64,000 nucleotides of DNA from Melanocharis versteri. Taxonomy: Eukaryota > Chordata > Aves > Passeriformes > Melanocharitidae. The notes beneath the pieces were generated by a model, which made no database searches, had not been told where the DNA came from, and worked only from the letters and a program-made list of their open reading frames with translations. Below, piece by piece: positions 1 to 13,380 of the stretch. The DNA lies in NCBI GenBank assembly GCA_013397845.1, contig VZTG01007184.1:62001-126000 (forward strand). Direction: 5' to 3'. A program made the translations under genes and the position numbers. The first letter of the stretch is position 1. Every line of letters begins with the position of its first letter.

Positions 1-2480
1 CTTCATCTTGAGACTCATATGAAAGAAAACAAACCACATTTTCAGATAAGTGCTTCCCATGTTATTGTAAGCATCTTCTGTTGCTGCTCTCAATTACAAT
101 TTCATCATTTCAAGTCTTTGTCGAGAATTTTAGAAGCCAGAGTTGGTGTTTTGAGGTGCTTTAGGCCATATGAGTCCATTTCCTGTGAAACACCTCAGAG
201 AAATTGGGAATACTTCCATGGCTCATTGCTATAACACATTCAGTATAAATTCCTCCCGCTTGAAGAGCACGGTAAAAATGATGCAACATATTAAATGTAT
301 ATCAAGTTAAATAATGTTTCTACTGTTTTGATGTAGGAAAAATTTAAGCACGGGATGAAACGTGGGAAGGCACAACCTAGACTGCCGAGGACTGAATCCC
401 TTAAGCACCGAGGCAGAAGGAATGAGTAATTTTGTCCATAAAAATCGAGGCTACGAATAGCTGGGGTCTGGCTGGAGAATAAGGCAGTTTCCTGGTGATT
501 TATGGAGTGCCTACAGATTTGTCATGGCAGTCCCTGCAGCACAGGCTGGCAGCCATTCCTCCCAGCCCCAGATGCTGGTTACCATTACACCTCGCTCTGG
601 CTGAGGGCCCACTCAGGACCATGTGTTACTCCCAGCCCGTGCTTGGACAAGCTGGAGTAGTCAACACGGGTGTTCAGATGAAATCTGCAGGAGGCAAAGT
701 CGTGCAGGATGGTGGCACAACTCTCTGCTCTTCTGCCCACTAGAGAAAATAGTTATTTTCCATCAGGAGCGCTGTGTAGACTGCACCATCCCGCCGTGCA
801 GCTGGAAGAGGACAGGGCTGGCAGGAGAGGCTGCCTTCCTTCCAGGGCTGTCAACCTCTACACCCAAGGGCTGGAGGGGCCATCAGATAATGATTTATTA
901 ACACCTACTTTACTGTGAGGGCTGCTCTGTGAAAAGCTCTGTTTGCTGTCTGGGCCGTTTCTCCCTCAGCTGTGCTGCTGCAGGATTTTCGTGCTGGAGA
1001 CAGGCAGTCAAACCTTCAGGAGTGTCAGGACAAACTTGCTGAGTAAGCCACAAGTCAAGAAAGCTAGAAACCCACAACGCACAAAGACGTGTTTCTTTAA
1101 CTTGGGATCTGCAGCAGGGAAGGCAATCCCAGGGATCAGGAGTTTGTATTCGCATGGAATTCCAGCTGTCCACACAGCGTGTTAGCTGAATGAACCAGAC
1201 AGCACTGGAGAACTGTATTTGGACCTGAGCTCTTTATCGTGGCTTCAACGGCACAGAGTTATCCCAAAAAGATAGTTCTTGCACCTTCTCTTGCTAGGAT
1301 GAATTATAATATGTAATAAATAATACTAAATGCTTCTGCTCTTCAGTGAGGTCTTGATTCCCACAGCTAAGCTGTTTCTGGTCCTCAACCATTTTGATGA
1401 AAGCTGGTTTGGATGTATTCCTGCTTTGCTCTGTTGTTTACGTTGTTCATATAGACCTGTATTTATCCAGTGCAGAAAAACAAACTCAGGCCAGCGATTT
1501 GCTAGTTTTGCCATATTATTTACTTCATATATGGGACCTCCAAACTTTCCTTGTGATTCCTGAAGGATCCTGTTTTGCTAACAGAAACCCCAGCTACAGA
1601 TGTAGGCAAAACTACCCTTCTAATGTAAAAATAATGATCCTTGCAAGAAGTTTTCCAGTGGGAAAAGCCTTCTTGCCAGTGTAAACACCTTCACAAAGTA
1701 ATTTCTGCTGTTCTTGCCACAGTGGTGAAATTTGCAAGTCTTGAGCTTGTCTGTAGGAGATTTAGTTTTCTGCTGTGGGAGAATTCAAGGCTCTAAGAGA
1801 GGTTTCTGTCTCCTTCCTTCAAGCAATTTGTACAACTTTATCTCCTATCTTTCTTGCTTTCCTGATTCCTGGACATTTTTCCCATGTTTGAGGGTCTCTT
1901 ATGGGCTGTCTGTATGTTGCATTAGATAGGACCTTATAGAAACACTGTTCAAGTTTTTTTATTCTGCCAGGAGAAAAAAGACTGAACAAAAACCCATAAA
2001 GAAATTGGGATATAGTTGGAGGCAATACTCTTTAAAAATGTCACTATTAATCTAGTAGTCCTGGCAAAATTATAATTTTTCGTAAGACCCCTATTTCTTA
2101 CGGTTACCTCTACTCTTCTAAAGTTGTGAAGAGTCTTCTCTCTATCTCACTCCAATTAAGTAAACCCCTTTGCTTTCTGTCTTTGCCTTCAAACACAGGC
2201 CAGTCTATCACGCCCTGTCCTACTGATCATCTGCTCAGAGAGACTTTTCTTTTCAGAGGATTGGCAAAGTTGTATGAAATGTGTGAACAGCTAGAGAAAG
2301 ACATCTAGGGGCAGTGTGAGAAAGCCAAGACACTTTTAGGAAGGTCAACAAAAATATTTTCTCCTTGTTTGCTGATATAAGAAGACTTTTGTTTCAAATC
2401 CAGTCTTTGCTTGGTGTTTCTGTGTGCCTTTGATACTCATCTTAAATCTGAGTATCAGTCACTCAAAGGATTACAATCCT

Positions 2481-2590
2481 TCTGTAAAATGAAGGGTTTT
2501 ATAGGTGAGACACAGAGGCAGAGAAACTGCAGGCAACAAATCAGTTACAGAAACAAGAGAAGAACTGAGGAGCCTATCTCCTGCATTTAC
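2481..2590 (-). repeat. MIR-like SINE remnant
   Basis: The plus strand reads like the reverse complement of the MIR core and 3' part: a 'taaaatgaaggg...ataggtgagacacagaggcagagaaact' segment followed by a degenerate 'aaatcagttacagaaaca...gaactgaggagcc' that follows the expected order of the element. Similarity was judged by eye against remembered amniote MIR sequence, and divergence is high. Such ancient copies occur in bird genomes at low density. Confidence 0.5.
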
Positions 2591-2731
2591 CCGGGGGTTT
2601 TTTTTGTTTGGGTTTTTTTCCTATATAGCAAAAATTGATGTTTAAGTCCCTGAGCCTCAGGAACCCCCTGATTTTCCCAACTGTACATAAAAATGCTAAT
2701 CCAGAACAAATGACAAAACATAGCTCATAAT

Positions 2732-2776
2732 CCCCCCCAGACTCCCTCCCCCCCCCTTTTTTTTCTTTTTATTTTT
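2732..2776 (+). repeat. C-run / T-run low-complexity tract
   Basis: A run of seven C, a short interruption, then about ten C followed by a long T-rich run and ATTTTTG. It is a homopolymer-prone tract where indel errors are likely. Confidence 0.9.
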
Positions 2777-5700
2777 GAATTATTGGATACTCCAGCTCTG
2801 TTTCTAGTGAAGCAAATTGTTCAAGTTTTGGTGGAACAAAGAATGCGTTCTCCGAGAAATGCTGCAAAATTATTTTTAAAAGCACTCAGCCATAGCAATG
2901 ATGAATTCTCTTCTATCATCATTTGATCCAGGAGATTCTCCCTGCATCTCATGGCTTATGGAGGCAGGAAATTTGCTGCTACCCATGAAGTTCTCTGCAG
3001 GCCCTCTGTCTGTCTACTGCTGTTATGGCTTTTTTGGCTTCCTCCTTCTTTTTTGCCTCTCAGGAAAAAATTAATTTAGCAGTTCCCTTGATTACTCTGA
3101 CTCAGCATCTCCAATTTTAAAATCAATTAGATACCACAGTGAACCACAATATCTCTCCACCTTTGAGCTCAGGTGAAGGCACCCTAAATTCTGGCCTCTG
3201 CCAGTAGCTCCTGGGGGGAATTGCTGAGATGCAGACTGTTATTGCAATTTACTGGCACTGGGGAGAGCAGCTGTTCCCAGCAGCCTTGAAAATTATGGTG
3301 TCAAGTCCTGGGGTCACCGAGGTCCACGGGAGTCCCACATTCATGACAAGAGTGTGACTTCAGTGGTGCCCTACCCAGGCCAAGCATTTTGAGGCCTTCT
3401 AACATCACACCGAGCTTGCTTATACATTTTTTAAGTTGTGTTCTATTAAAGAACATGTAAACATTAATGAATTTTGGTGGAATACATGTGGGAACCCAAT
3501 TCCCTTTCTCAGTACCTATTTAATGAGCTGAAGAAGACTAGTTTAATGCTGAATCCTTCATGTGTTTAATATTTTAGAATACAACGGCATGTATTTTTTA
3601 CAATATGCAGTTCCAGCTCATTTCTACATAGAGCTCTTTCATCTAATTCTGTTGAAAATGTAAGATAGCTGCAATTTACTGTAAATGAAGATGGATGTGG
3701 AAACCCATTCACCTTGATAACGCCAGGTAGGAATTTACCTTGAGGAATTTAGCACCTTTTGGAAAAGGAAAAAAAAAAACCCGTGCCGAGATGGTGACAA
3801 CGACTTGCCAGTTAAACAGAAATTTTGGGCAAGTCAACTCTGATGGTTAACACTCCCCAGAAAATGACCTTTGCTGCGGTTGCTGCCCTTTGGCAGAGAA
3901 CAGTTAAATAAAAAGCAGAGCGAGATGCACTTGTGTGAAGATGCAGTGTTTGCACAGATCCAGCATCGTGCACAGAAGTGGCAGAGCTGCAAAGCCCTGA
4001 CTTCAGAGCAGCTCCGTTTTCCAAAGCTTGCAGGGCTCAGTGACATTCCTCCCGCCAGAAAATGTTATTTTGTGGTTGGTAATTTGGCTCCTGGAGGAAC
4101 AGCATTCTATCCAGGTGCTGCTAAAAATATGGCCCCTCATTTTCTTCTGGCAGGTTAGAATGCTAAAGAATATTTATAAGGTGTGTTTTTTCCATTCCTG
4201 TTGAAATGTGCCACCCTTGAATAAAAAGACTAATAGGGTTGGTTTTTTTTTTAATATGATGCTTAGTTTAGGTTAATGTTGAATTTCCATCAGGCCTTGA
4301 ACAGCTTGGTGAAAGCTTTCCTAAAAATAGGAATTATCTGGGGATTGCCTGCATCAGAGGGCTAATAGGTGGTTGAAAAGTTGACGTAAGAAATAAACTA
4401 TAAATTTGACATTTTTGTCAGAGCCCCAGTGATTTTGGCAAAACCTCCTGTTGCTTAGTAGCTGGATGGTTTGTATCTGTTTTACTCCTGTCCTTTTAGA
4501 ATAACTTGACAAAGCTGCTTATTTCTCCCTGTAGAGGAAATGATTCTCAGTGACACAACTTTAATTTTTTATATTGATTGAGCATGCAGATATCTCTCTT
4601 TCCACAGAACTGCCAGCCCATGGCTGCTAAGAAGAAACTAATCTATTCTGCTAAAACTTTTTGATGAATTCAGATGTTTACAGGTAACTGGACACCAAAT
4701 CACTGCAGGATGACCATGCTAAAGACAGAAATGCATTTTTTCAGGCACTGTTTTTCGAAGCTTTTCAAGGCACAGTTCCTTTCTGATTGATCTCTGAAGG
4801 CCTAAACAGTGGTTATAATTTCAAGATAATTTTTTATCTCTAACATTTCAGAACCTTCTTTGAATCCCATTGTGATCTGCAGTTTGACAAAGTAATACTT
4901 TACAAAACAAACTCTGGTGAGCAGCTTCCACCAGAGATTACTGTGATTAAGAAATAACTTATTGGCCATAGTTTATTAGTTTCTCAATTTCTCAACCCTT
5001 TTCCTTGAAGCAACCTAGAGTGCTGAGCATCACAATGGCTGCAATACACAATCCAAGCTATTATTCTCTAAACTGAATGGGGATGTAGAATTCAGTAAGT
5101 CAGAAGGGATTTAATTTTTTAGTTTATTGAGAGAAGACTGTTGCCTGCACAAAAGCTTTCCGTGCTGCAAAGAGAAGACAATTAGATTCCTGAGGGGCAC
5201 GGTAATTTGCAGTTGTATTCATTTGTAGAACAGAAACAAATGTCAGGTCTCGTGCAGCAAAAAGGGCATGGAGCCTTCATAATGGGGCAAAAAATAATAA
5301 ACCTTGCAGCTTGTTACTGACTTCATTTGTGTGCTTAAGCAAGGCAAAAAGGATGCCTTTGCATGCAGTGTCCCTGTAAGAAATTGATGAACTTGGGCTA
5401 CACTGATAGAGAAGGCTTTATACACTTCTTGTTAAGTTCTTAAAATGATGTACTAGTGGTAGAGATGTGAAGTACTAACATTAATAATACTGATAGAATA
5501 TTCTAGTGAACATTCCACTGTGCAGCACAAGGCAGGTGACATGTAATTCACTGAGGAATATATTGAGAGTAGTGGATAAAACAAGGTATTTGAGTTCAGG
5601 TTGCGCTGAGATTTATTTTCCCAAGGCGGGAGTTTTGTTATCTGTCATCTCACTATTTTGCCAAACAAAAATACTTAGTATGATCCTGGATGGTTTTTAC

Positions 5701-6697
5701 AAAGGGCTGCTTGGGTTCTGTAATAGAATATATTAAACTTCATTTCTGCTATGCAGGTTTACGGCATTTTCTATTTCTTTAACGACCCCTCTTAAGGAAG
5801 GAACATTAATAAAGAGATTGATACTTAACTGTATGATCTGGGTTGGAGCCTGCAAAGAAACTTTAGGAAGGAGAGAGGAACACATTTTTGGAGAAGAGGG
5901 AATTTTCCAGCCCTTTACTTTGTGTGTGAACCACTTAGGCCTGAGCTACTGAAAGCACCTTCTAAGAGGTGAATGCCTTGCCTTGGACTTCTTGGCCTGG
6001 ATTTGCTCTGGTGCAGAGCATTTAAATATACGGTAATTTGAGAAATACTAAGGAATTCAGCCTTGGCAGAAATTTTAAGTGAAGCCTCTAATTCAGGGCA
6101 ACAGTTTGACAGGTTTTTTGGGATATCTGAGCCAGCTTCTTGGAAGTGCCAGACCCAACAGAGCTAAGTGGGAGCAGAGAAAGGGACACGTGGATGCCCT
6201 TTAGATGATTGGTTCCCCCATCTGGTCACACAAAAAATGGGAGACAATACATGTTTGGAGGTGAGGGCAAAAAATTTACTTAAATCTGGGTAGACTGACT
6301 GTAAAAACCTACTCTTTTTTGGCCATGAATTTTTAATATCTGTATCCCAGTCATCTTATTCTCTAGCAGAACATGTTTGGGTTGCTCAAAAGCAGAAAAC
6401 TGATCTCACGCTAAATAATTTGAAGAGTGAGATATTAAAGCAATGTATTTCAACGGCCGAATTCCCATGGATTTCTGAGTGGGCAGAAATGTGCCTCATA
6501 TTTCAGCTTTTGTCTTGAGTGTTACTGCTTCTCAATTCTGCCATCTTAGGTAACGATTTGTTCCAGCTTAAAATGACCACAGAGAAGTTTTTTGCAGCAA
6601 ATTCAGAGGCTGACCGAGGCTTGGAATTTTAACTCTGTGATTTCCATTGCTCCAGCCATGCTATTCCACGCCACGCTCCCACGAAAAAGTAACCTAC

Positions 6698-6754
6698 CTA
6701 GCGTTGGGTCGTACTCCCAGATGAACCGCTTGGTCAGGAAGCGCACGACGAGAG
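6698..6754 (-). CDS. RERG: RERG internal coding exon (57 bp, switch I region)
   Basis: Seen: on the minus strand a pyrimidine-rich tract ending in ccctccag precedes an open 57-bp segment, followed by CTAG|gtaggt, a near-consensus donor. The segment reads 2 bases, then LVVRFLTKRFIWEYDPTL (18 codons), then 1 base, so both flanking introns are phase 1. Known: human RERG, a 199-residue Ras-family GTPase lacking C-terminal prenylation, has ALVVRFLTKRFIWEYDPTLE at residues 21-40, right after the P-loop Gly-Lys-Ser. The exon covers the end of helix 1 and switch I; Y35-D36-P37-T38 correspond to Ras Y32-T35, and the Thr coordinates Mg2+ in the GTP state. Relatives such as RASL12 and RASL11 differ at the Trp and the flanking residues, so RERG is the best fit. 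The exon is GC-rich within AT-rich introns. Its length is divisible by three, so skipping would keep the frame while deleting switch I. No defect is visible. Confidence 0.94.
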
Positions 6755-8200
6755 CTGGAGGGACAAAGAGATTTCGGGTGAGAAGGACAAGGCATCCACT
6801 CAACAGACCTTTTAAAGCTTTCCCAGCGGATTTTTCTGTGCAAGTGGACGTGTAGCAGCTCCCCTGAGCTGTGAGCAGAACTCAGTGTCACTTATTGGGC
6901 CACTTGTCACTGTTTGTGGCCCGCTTCACACTTTTGGAGGAGGGCAACAAAACAAACTAAGAAAACCCCAAAAACTTTTTTGCAGCATTAAAGCCACTAC
7001 TTTGGATGCTTTATGTCTTCTATAACCAGTGGAACAAGAGTTGGCAGATTTGGAACCAGCTTTGACACTTCAAAATGAGGGTTGTTCAAAATAATTTTAT
7101 TCCTGAAAACTTGCCTTTGGATTGTAAACCTTGTAAGGCAGAAATAATTGGCTAAATATCTTCCTTCACTATTTTGGCATGCTTTCCTTGTAATAGTTTA
7201 ACTTCCACTTTGCCTGCTTGAAGAAAACATAAAATATTTCAAACCAATGGTCAACAAGTGCTATTAATCAATTTGCAGAAATAGATGAAAAAGTTTAGAT
7301 TTTGGAGCACTGGACATGCAGTTCTTAATTTTAGCTTATAGGCTAAGATCTTGCAATTTATGGTCTTGTATTTAATTTTTTCTATCCCTCCAAACCCTTT
7401 AAAAACAACTTATATGGACTTTGATTATTCTTGAATTTAAAACTAAGCAGTGCTTTGAATTTCAGTGATGTAAATGTATCCTTTACCACTGCAAACCATC
7501 CAAAACCCTTTCTGCAAATGAAGCCAGAGGTGTCACTGCACTGGCTATGAGTGCAGTAATTACAGCCACAGGAAAACTTTTCCTTGCCATCAGACCTATT
7601 TGATTGTTCCATTCTTCTTTTGGTTGCAGGGGGACAGTAAAAGGTGACAGCTAAACCCAGTTCTGATCCTTTTAAAAACTGAAGCCAGGAGAACGTCCTA
7701 CATCCCAGACTTCTTATATTTAACGAATTAAGATTTGCTTAATCAGACAATCAGAATATTAGTTTTAAGAAGATTAACTATGATGTCTCATACTTGGAGG
7801 GGTAATAAGAAGCTGATCCTAAGGAAATGAGATCACCACACAAGAAGCAGTTAGAAGCTGGTGTTATTTTAAGTTTGTATTTTCCTTAGGAAATTCTGCT
7901 TTGATTTTTTTTGCTTAGGCTTTGCTGAAGTGCTGTCCTTGTTCCTCAGAGTAGATGTGGCAATTCTTAGTCAAAGTAACTTTTCAAGTCATGGTCCTTA
8001 ACCTGAATGTCATAACAATCCAAGATGACCTCTTCATAGCTTGTTTTCCATCTGTGGTGATGTTGCACCAGGACTTTTTTTTCCTGCACCTTTTATCTTA
8101 GCTGGAATAGTTCAAGCATTTTATTGTTTTGAAAGTTGGGTCATGATTCTTCTCTAATTGCTAGTAATAAATTCTCTCTTACCATCTTCTTTGTCCAGGA

Positions 8201-8275
8201 CAGATTTAAAAAAAGTTAAAAAAATTTAAACAGATTTAAAAATATCTAAAAAATCAAACAGATTTTAAAAATTTC
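8201..8275 (+). repeat. Degenerate A/T-rich tandem repeat, about 29-bp period, 3 copies
   Basis: The motif 'cagattt(t)aaaaa' starts at about 8201, 8231 and 8259, giving periods of 30 and 28 bases separated by A/T-rich filler. The three copies suggest a small local tandem expansion within an A-rich stretch. Confidence 0.7.
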
Positions 8276-9216
8276 TTCTTTGACAGCCATACTGTGATGG
8301 AGAAGCAGTGATAGGCCTCCTGTGTGGCAGTGCCTGAGCCTGTGCCTGGACCTGGAGAAGCTAATGAAGAGAGAGAAAAGGCAGAAGAACCTGTCTAACT
8401 ATTTTTCTACTTAAACATGGTCCACCTATTTATGGTAACCTTGTACTTGTAGATGGAAATTGCTGGAGAGGAGAGTAGAAACGATGGAGGGGACAGGAAG
8501 CCTGTCTGAGGTCACAGAGAGCAGTAGCTCTGAAGGAACAGAGGGAGAAGAGGCAATTTTGGAGGTGCCCAAATAAAAGAGATTAGAAGGTGACAGTCCA
8601 TAAGAAGTAAAAGTGGAACTGGACTGGAGCTGCTGAGATGAGCCTGGGAGAAGAAACATCGAGTTGAGGTTCACACAGGTTGAGATGGTGCAGATGTGCA
8701 GTGCTGCAGAGGTGAAGAATCAGAGATCCCAGGTGTGAGCTCTGGTGAGAAGGGGGAAGCTAGGCTGTATTTATCTCCAGCACACACAGGCACATAAATA
8801 ATTACATGTTTAGGAGGGAGCTGAACTAAAGAAAGGAAGGGTGGGAGGTGGCTGCCATGCACAGTCAGATGGCAATTAGTCTCTCTGCTGGCAGATCTCA
8901 GTGGGGAGCACAGAAAGCACAGTGAGCCACTTGCTAGGCACTGCTGCCAATACAGTATTTTTGTACTTTCCTTTTCTTTAGGCCCAGTGAAGGGAAGAAA
9001 ATACCACCTTAGCACAGCCCCAGTGAGTGGGGAACTCTCAGCTCCAGAGCCACGTGCTCTGGGTCGGTTTTGGGGAATACACCTTGGGGCTGTGCTCTGC
9101 TGCTCCCCCACAGCTGGTTCTGCTCAGCCTCCCTGCTTCTGACCCAGCCAGCTCCTTCAAAATACTCCTGCTGTCTTTCGTGGCAGTGGTCACAGCCCAT
9201 CCTATAAAGCTTCTCA

Positions 9217-9302
9217 CTTCCACACACTTTTATGAGGCTGAAGATTAGCAGCTAGCTGCATTTCACAGATGGGGAACGTGAGAGGCTCTTGATCCAGAGC
9301 CT
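9217..9302 (-). repeat. MIR-like SINE remnant
   Basis: The plus strand carries 'catttcacagatggggaac' preceded by 'cttttatgaggctga', in the order expected for the reverse complement of the MIR 3' half (the 'tttacagatgaggaaactgag' core). Only about 85 bp can be followed by eye. A chance match of the short core is possible. Confidence 0.45.
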
Positions 9303-11739
9303 GTTCTGTTTATAAGCATTGCAGACTATGCTGGGTGGGAAATGTCTTCACTTTTGCCTCATTAGGGGCACTTAGCAGATGGGCCTCTGACATCCAGTTG
9401 GGTATTAAAACACTGTATGTGACTTTGCTGCCTGATTTGACTGAAGATAGACGATGGGGGAAGAGCTGGGAAGGGCATCCAAGTGCTTGGGCTGTCAGTC
9501 TGGAGACCAAGTGGCTGCCTTGTGCCTCCTGCCCCAGCAGTGATCCCCTAGAGCAGGGGCATTACTGTGGAGCCACGCTGTTTATGTTGAGCTCACTCGC
9601 TGCCAGATTACATCACTCTTCTGTAAAACAACCCTGCCAGCAGAAGAATCAGGAGTGAGGACATTAGCAATTCACTAGATGTAGAGCTGGAGCAGTCAGA
9701 TTTCTGCTGCTGGTTTAAGTGATGCCTTGGGAAAAGCAATCAAACTCCTCCACGTCCTTAGTAATGTTGCCTAAAAGATGAGTTGATTTGGGCATTACTT
9801 CCCTCTCAGCTGAGCAAAGGAGTGTGGACTGTTTGACCAGCCAGTTTTACTTAGACGTGCTTAACTCTGACACTAATAATGAGCCAAAACCAGCCCAACA
9901 GACTAAAGAAAACCAATCCAAATGCTGCGTTTTGATTCAAAATAACATTGAGACTGCGACTGTCTGAAACGCATTATTTTCTGATTAAATTAAGTGACTA
10001 ATTCCAATTTCATATTAAAATGGCCATTTCCAGTGCTCATCCTCAAATTCATTTTGAAGCAGCCATGGTTCAGACTGATGCAGTAGTTAATAGGAGTGAA
10101 TTTCATGGCCCTCCACTGAGACTCGTCCAGGCTCTTCCCTGAACACTTACAGCTCGTGAAATAGAAGAGCCTGCAGGCTTGGAAGGAAAGAATCTCCAGC
10201 AAACTGCATTGTGGATTCCCACTGTGTTTTTCGGAGACATGACCATCACCAAAGGGAATTGATGTAATGCCTCAGCAAAGGAAGAACAGACTCATGTCTC
10301 CTTCTGCCTCTCCTGACACCCTCGCTTCCAAGTCAGCTGTTTTGTACGGGGTATAAATTCGGGTAGAACTTGGCACAGCACTTTCATTCACTCATGTTTA
10401 AAACCTCTCCCTTAGAAGTTATTCTTGGAGAAGAATCATGACTATCTGTCAAACACATTTGCCCTGCAACTCCACTGAAGACAATGAAGTTATATCAGGA
10501 TTTAACTTGGCGTATAAACCGAGATTATCAGCCACCTAATTAATCAATTTCTTTCGAACTGGTGTGGCTGAGTCCCTTACTCAGCTTTTAAAATCCCAGT
10601 CCATATCTTTTGGAACTTTTTTTTGTGTATGTGTGATATCTTGCGTCTTGCTTTAGATCTTTGTTTGGATTTAGTAATATATAAATGCTCGTGCTAAATT
10701 TACAATCTGTCTGAATACATATCTTTGTGGATTTGGTATCGTTCCAGCTAATGCAAGCTGAGTTTTTTGGGGAAGAAAGGAAGCAGGGTTTTATTTGAAA
10801 AACAACCCCTTTCCCAAAAAGTTACAGAGTTCAAAGTTATTCTAAGAAAAATAACAGTTTTCCACAGTGAAATAACTGTATGATGACTCTTTTATGCCAT
10901 GAGAGTTTTCGGCTATAAAAATGGTCTGAGAGCAGTCCCATTATTTAACTTATCAACACGTCCACTCCTGGTGCCATGATGATGTGTCATCCGTAAACCA
11001 CACTTGGCAGGGGACACCAGAGTGGGTAAAACCAAAGGTTATAATGATCAAAAGGCACTTTCAGAAATGAAGTATTTCACTTTTTTTTAAAATACGTATT
11101 TTTGTTAGAGAGTTCATCCCCCATTCACCTTCTCAGAGGCCCTTTATGTGTTGGAATTCCAGTCCCCCTGGAAGATGTGGTGAGTTCCAGGCTGCAGGAT
11201 GGCAGTGCTGCTGGATTCTGCCTCCTCAGACAGCTCTATGCCCACCTTTGGGAAATAATGGTTCGTTTTGAAGACAAAACCATGAGAATTTAATTTGCTT
11301 CTGGAAGTGCAGGTCATCTGGGGGTGTCTGCGGGCCTGGGTTTGACTCAGCTCTGAGAGGATCTCTGGCAATTCAGTGACGTGGGGATGTGAGAGCTGAG
11401 TGAGACATCGACTGGAGGAGTTCTCTGCCTTTGCCTCCTCTCTTGGTTTGCTCACCGTGGTCACTTCTGATGCAGTGAACCAGATATTTCCTACAGTAAA
11501 CCTAATGGAGCAAAGCAAGATCAGTGAGAAAAGTAAGGGAGAACTCAATGAAGTATAAAAGTGTTTTGTTTTACACTGCCTTGCTGTTTCAAACTTCGCA
11601 TGTTTTAGGCATATTTAAGTCTTAAGCAGTGAGCTGTTCAGAAAAATTGCTGTTTATGATTTTATAATTTTTCTTTAACAGCACAGGGAGGTCCTCCACT
11701 GACTGCCAATATAAGTCTAAAAAGTGTATATATTTTTCC

Positions 11740-11850
11740 ATATAAAGATCAATTAAATATAAATACCAAATGTATATATTCTTATATATACCACATAGCA
11801 ATTGATATATAACAGTGTGTGTGTGTATATATAGGTGTATATATACTCTG
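11740..11850 (+). repeat. TA/TG microsatellite region
   Basis: An A/T-rich stretch with several TATATA runs contains a (TG)n core at about 11815-11826 that passes directly into (TA)n. It is a typical mutable dinucleotide locus with no coding content. Confidence 0.85.
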
Positions 11851-13358
11851 CTATGGTAAACACAGACCAGGACTGAACAGCTGTGGGATGAAATGTGCTG
11901 CTTTTGCCTTTCAGGAAGTTTCACTGCGCAATGCAAACCTTTTTTTTCAGTGGTAATGGCAAGGGCTTCAGTTCTGTGGATTCAAATCTGAGCACCAAGA
12001 ATGGTTCAAATGTCTTTTTGTTCCAGTGGAATACAAAGGGGCTGGAATATGAAATATTTGTCTCAACTCCCACAGCAGGATCATGGTTGAAACCACCATT
12101 CCATGTTCAAGTATTTCAAAACCACTAATAAGCTTTCATATGTACAACATGAGATGCTGTATACTGGATTTATCTCTACAGTAAATAGTATTTCACATGC
12201 AGAATGTGAATGCAGAAGGACTCCAAAGAATATTCCAGATAATAATTCAGTAGGTTGTTCAATTAGATGTCAATAACTGACCTTCTTTTCACAAGTTGTT
12301 TGGAAAGAGTGTCCTACTGTGGAAGAGACAGAGACCACAGTCCTGCTCAGCTCTGGTTTTTAGCAGTCTCCATCAGGTTATTCATACTCTGGCCTGATTA
12401 AATGTCAGTGTATTTCATGTCACTGTCACTTTTCAATTTCTTCTACAAGGTTTTGGGGAGTATTTCTTTTGTTAGCAGCAATTTCAGTCTATCCCAGATG
12501 TAACTGCATTTTGCTGCTGGGGGAAAGACGTGGTTTTAGGAACTTCTGAGTGGAAAGAGCCTGGGGAAAAGTAACCTGTTTCAAGGAGCTCATCTGAAAT
12601 TCTGGCAGTCCACAGCACGGTGTATTTACAAATTCATCTCAACTGTCTTAACAGCAGATTGGACTTCTTTGTATGCTCATCTGGCTAGTTCACCCTGGTT
12701 TTTTATTGATTATTAGTCATTCATCCCATCCCCACTGAACAGGAGGATTTTTGTAGCAATGTTCTGCCCGTTGCTTTCAGTGCTGAAGGCATTTTTTTTA
12801 CAATGCTTGCTGCATACGGAACTCAAGCAGGAGGTTAATTTACATCACGTTGCCCCATTCTGTAACATATAATTTCAATATAAGGTTGTTTATTCCACAG
12901 GTCACCTCTCAAGTGAAAGATAAATTATCAGGCTGGTGTGGCCAATGGTTTTGATCATTTTAGGGTAATATCCACACTTGTACCACTTCTCTCTCCTGAC
13001 TTCATTGTGTAACTTGTTCTGTCACCCCTTTTGTGAAGCCTGAACTTTCTGGTGTGCTATTACTAACACACATGGTTTTCCAAAACACAGTTAGTGGTAA
13101 CACCTCCAGATGTTTGTGTGTCTGAGACAAGAGTATATTTGTGATGGCGTTGTAGGGAAAATCTTAGGGATGAAATCCCACACAAATAACTTTCTGGGTT
13201 TTCTAGATAACTGACACGGGTAAGGTTTGGATTTCCATGCTCTTTTGAAAGACACTGGGCAGAGGAAAGAAGAACAGGGTTTTCAGTACAAAACTTTGAC
13301 ACTAACCCAACCCTCCATCTCAAGATGAAAGATAAAAGAGTTAGATTTATCTGAGAGG

Positions 13359-13380
13359 AAAAAAAAAAAAAAGAAAGAAG
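13359..13380 (+). repeat. Poly-A / purine tract
   Basis: About 14 consecutive A residues followed by AAGAAAGAAG. It has no associated LINE or SINE body immediately upstream that I can recognise, so it is more likely a simple tract than a retroposon tail. Confidence 0.8.

Larger units (their letters stand above)
1..6697 (-). other. RERG: RERG intron downstream of the 57-bp exon
   Basis: This follows the donor at 6697-6696 on the minus strand. By RERG gene structure it should lead to the exon beginning [12 protein letters not shown]. I searched for the conserved stretches VVSMEILD and DTAGQ on the minus strand and did not find them, so that exon probably lies left of base 1. The segment contains a MIR-like remnant (2481-2590), C/T and T-rich tracts (2591-2620, 2732-2776), and A or T runs (3769-3779, 4240-4252). 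Open frames here are short and carry no recognisable protein. The intron assignment is an inference from the exon. Confidence 0.85.

Noticed and set aside
1..6697. Search for the next RERG exon ([24 protein letters not shown]) on the minus strand.
   Set aside because: No sequence compatible with the conserved codons was found, so no exon is annotated; it likely lies left of the window.
6592..6891. Open frames of 60-90 codons in other frames across the RERG exon.
   Set aside because: They run through both splice sites or lie on the wrong strand; shadows of the real exon and its GC-rich surroundings.
11144..11548. 134-codon minus frame starting with a hydrophobic, signal-peptide-like segment.
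   Set aside because: Residues after the hydrophobic start have no recognisable family, there is no supporting promoter or splice context, and hydrophobic runs are common in T-rich sequence.
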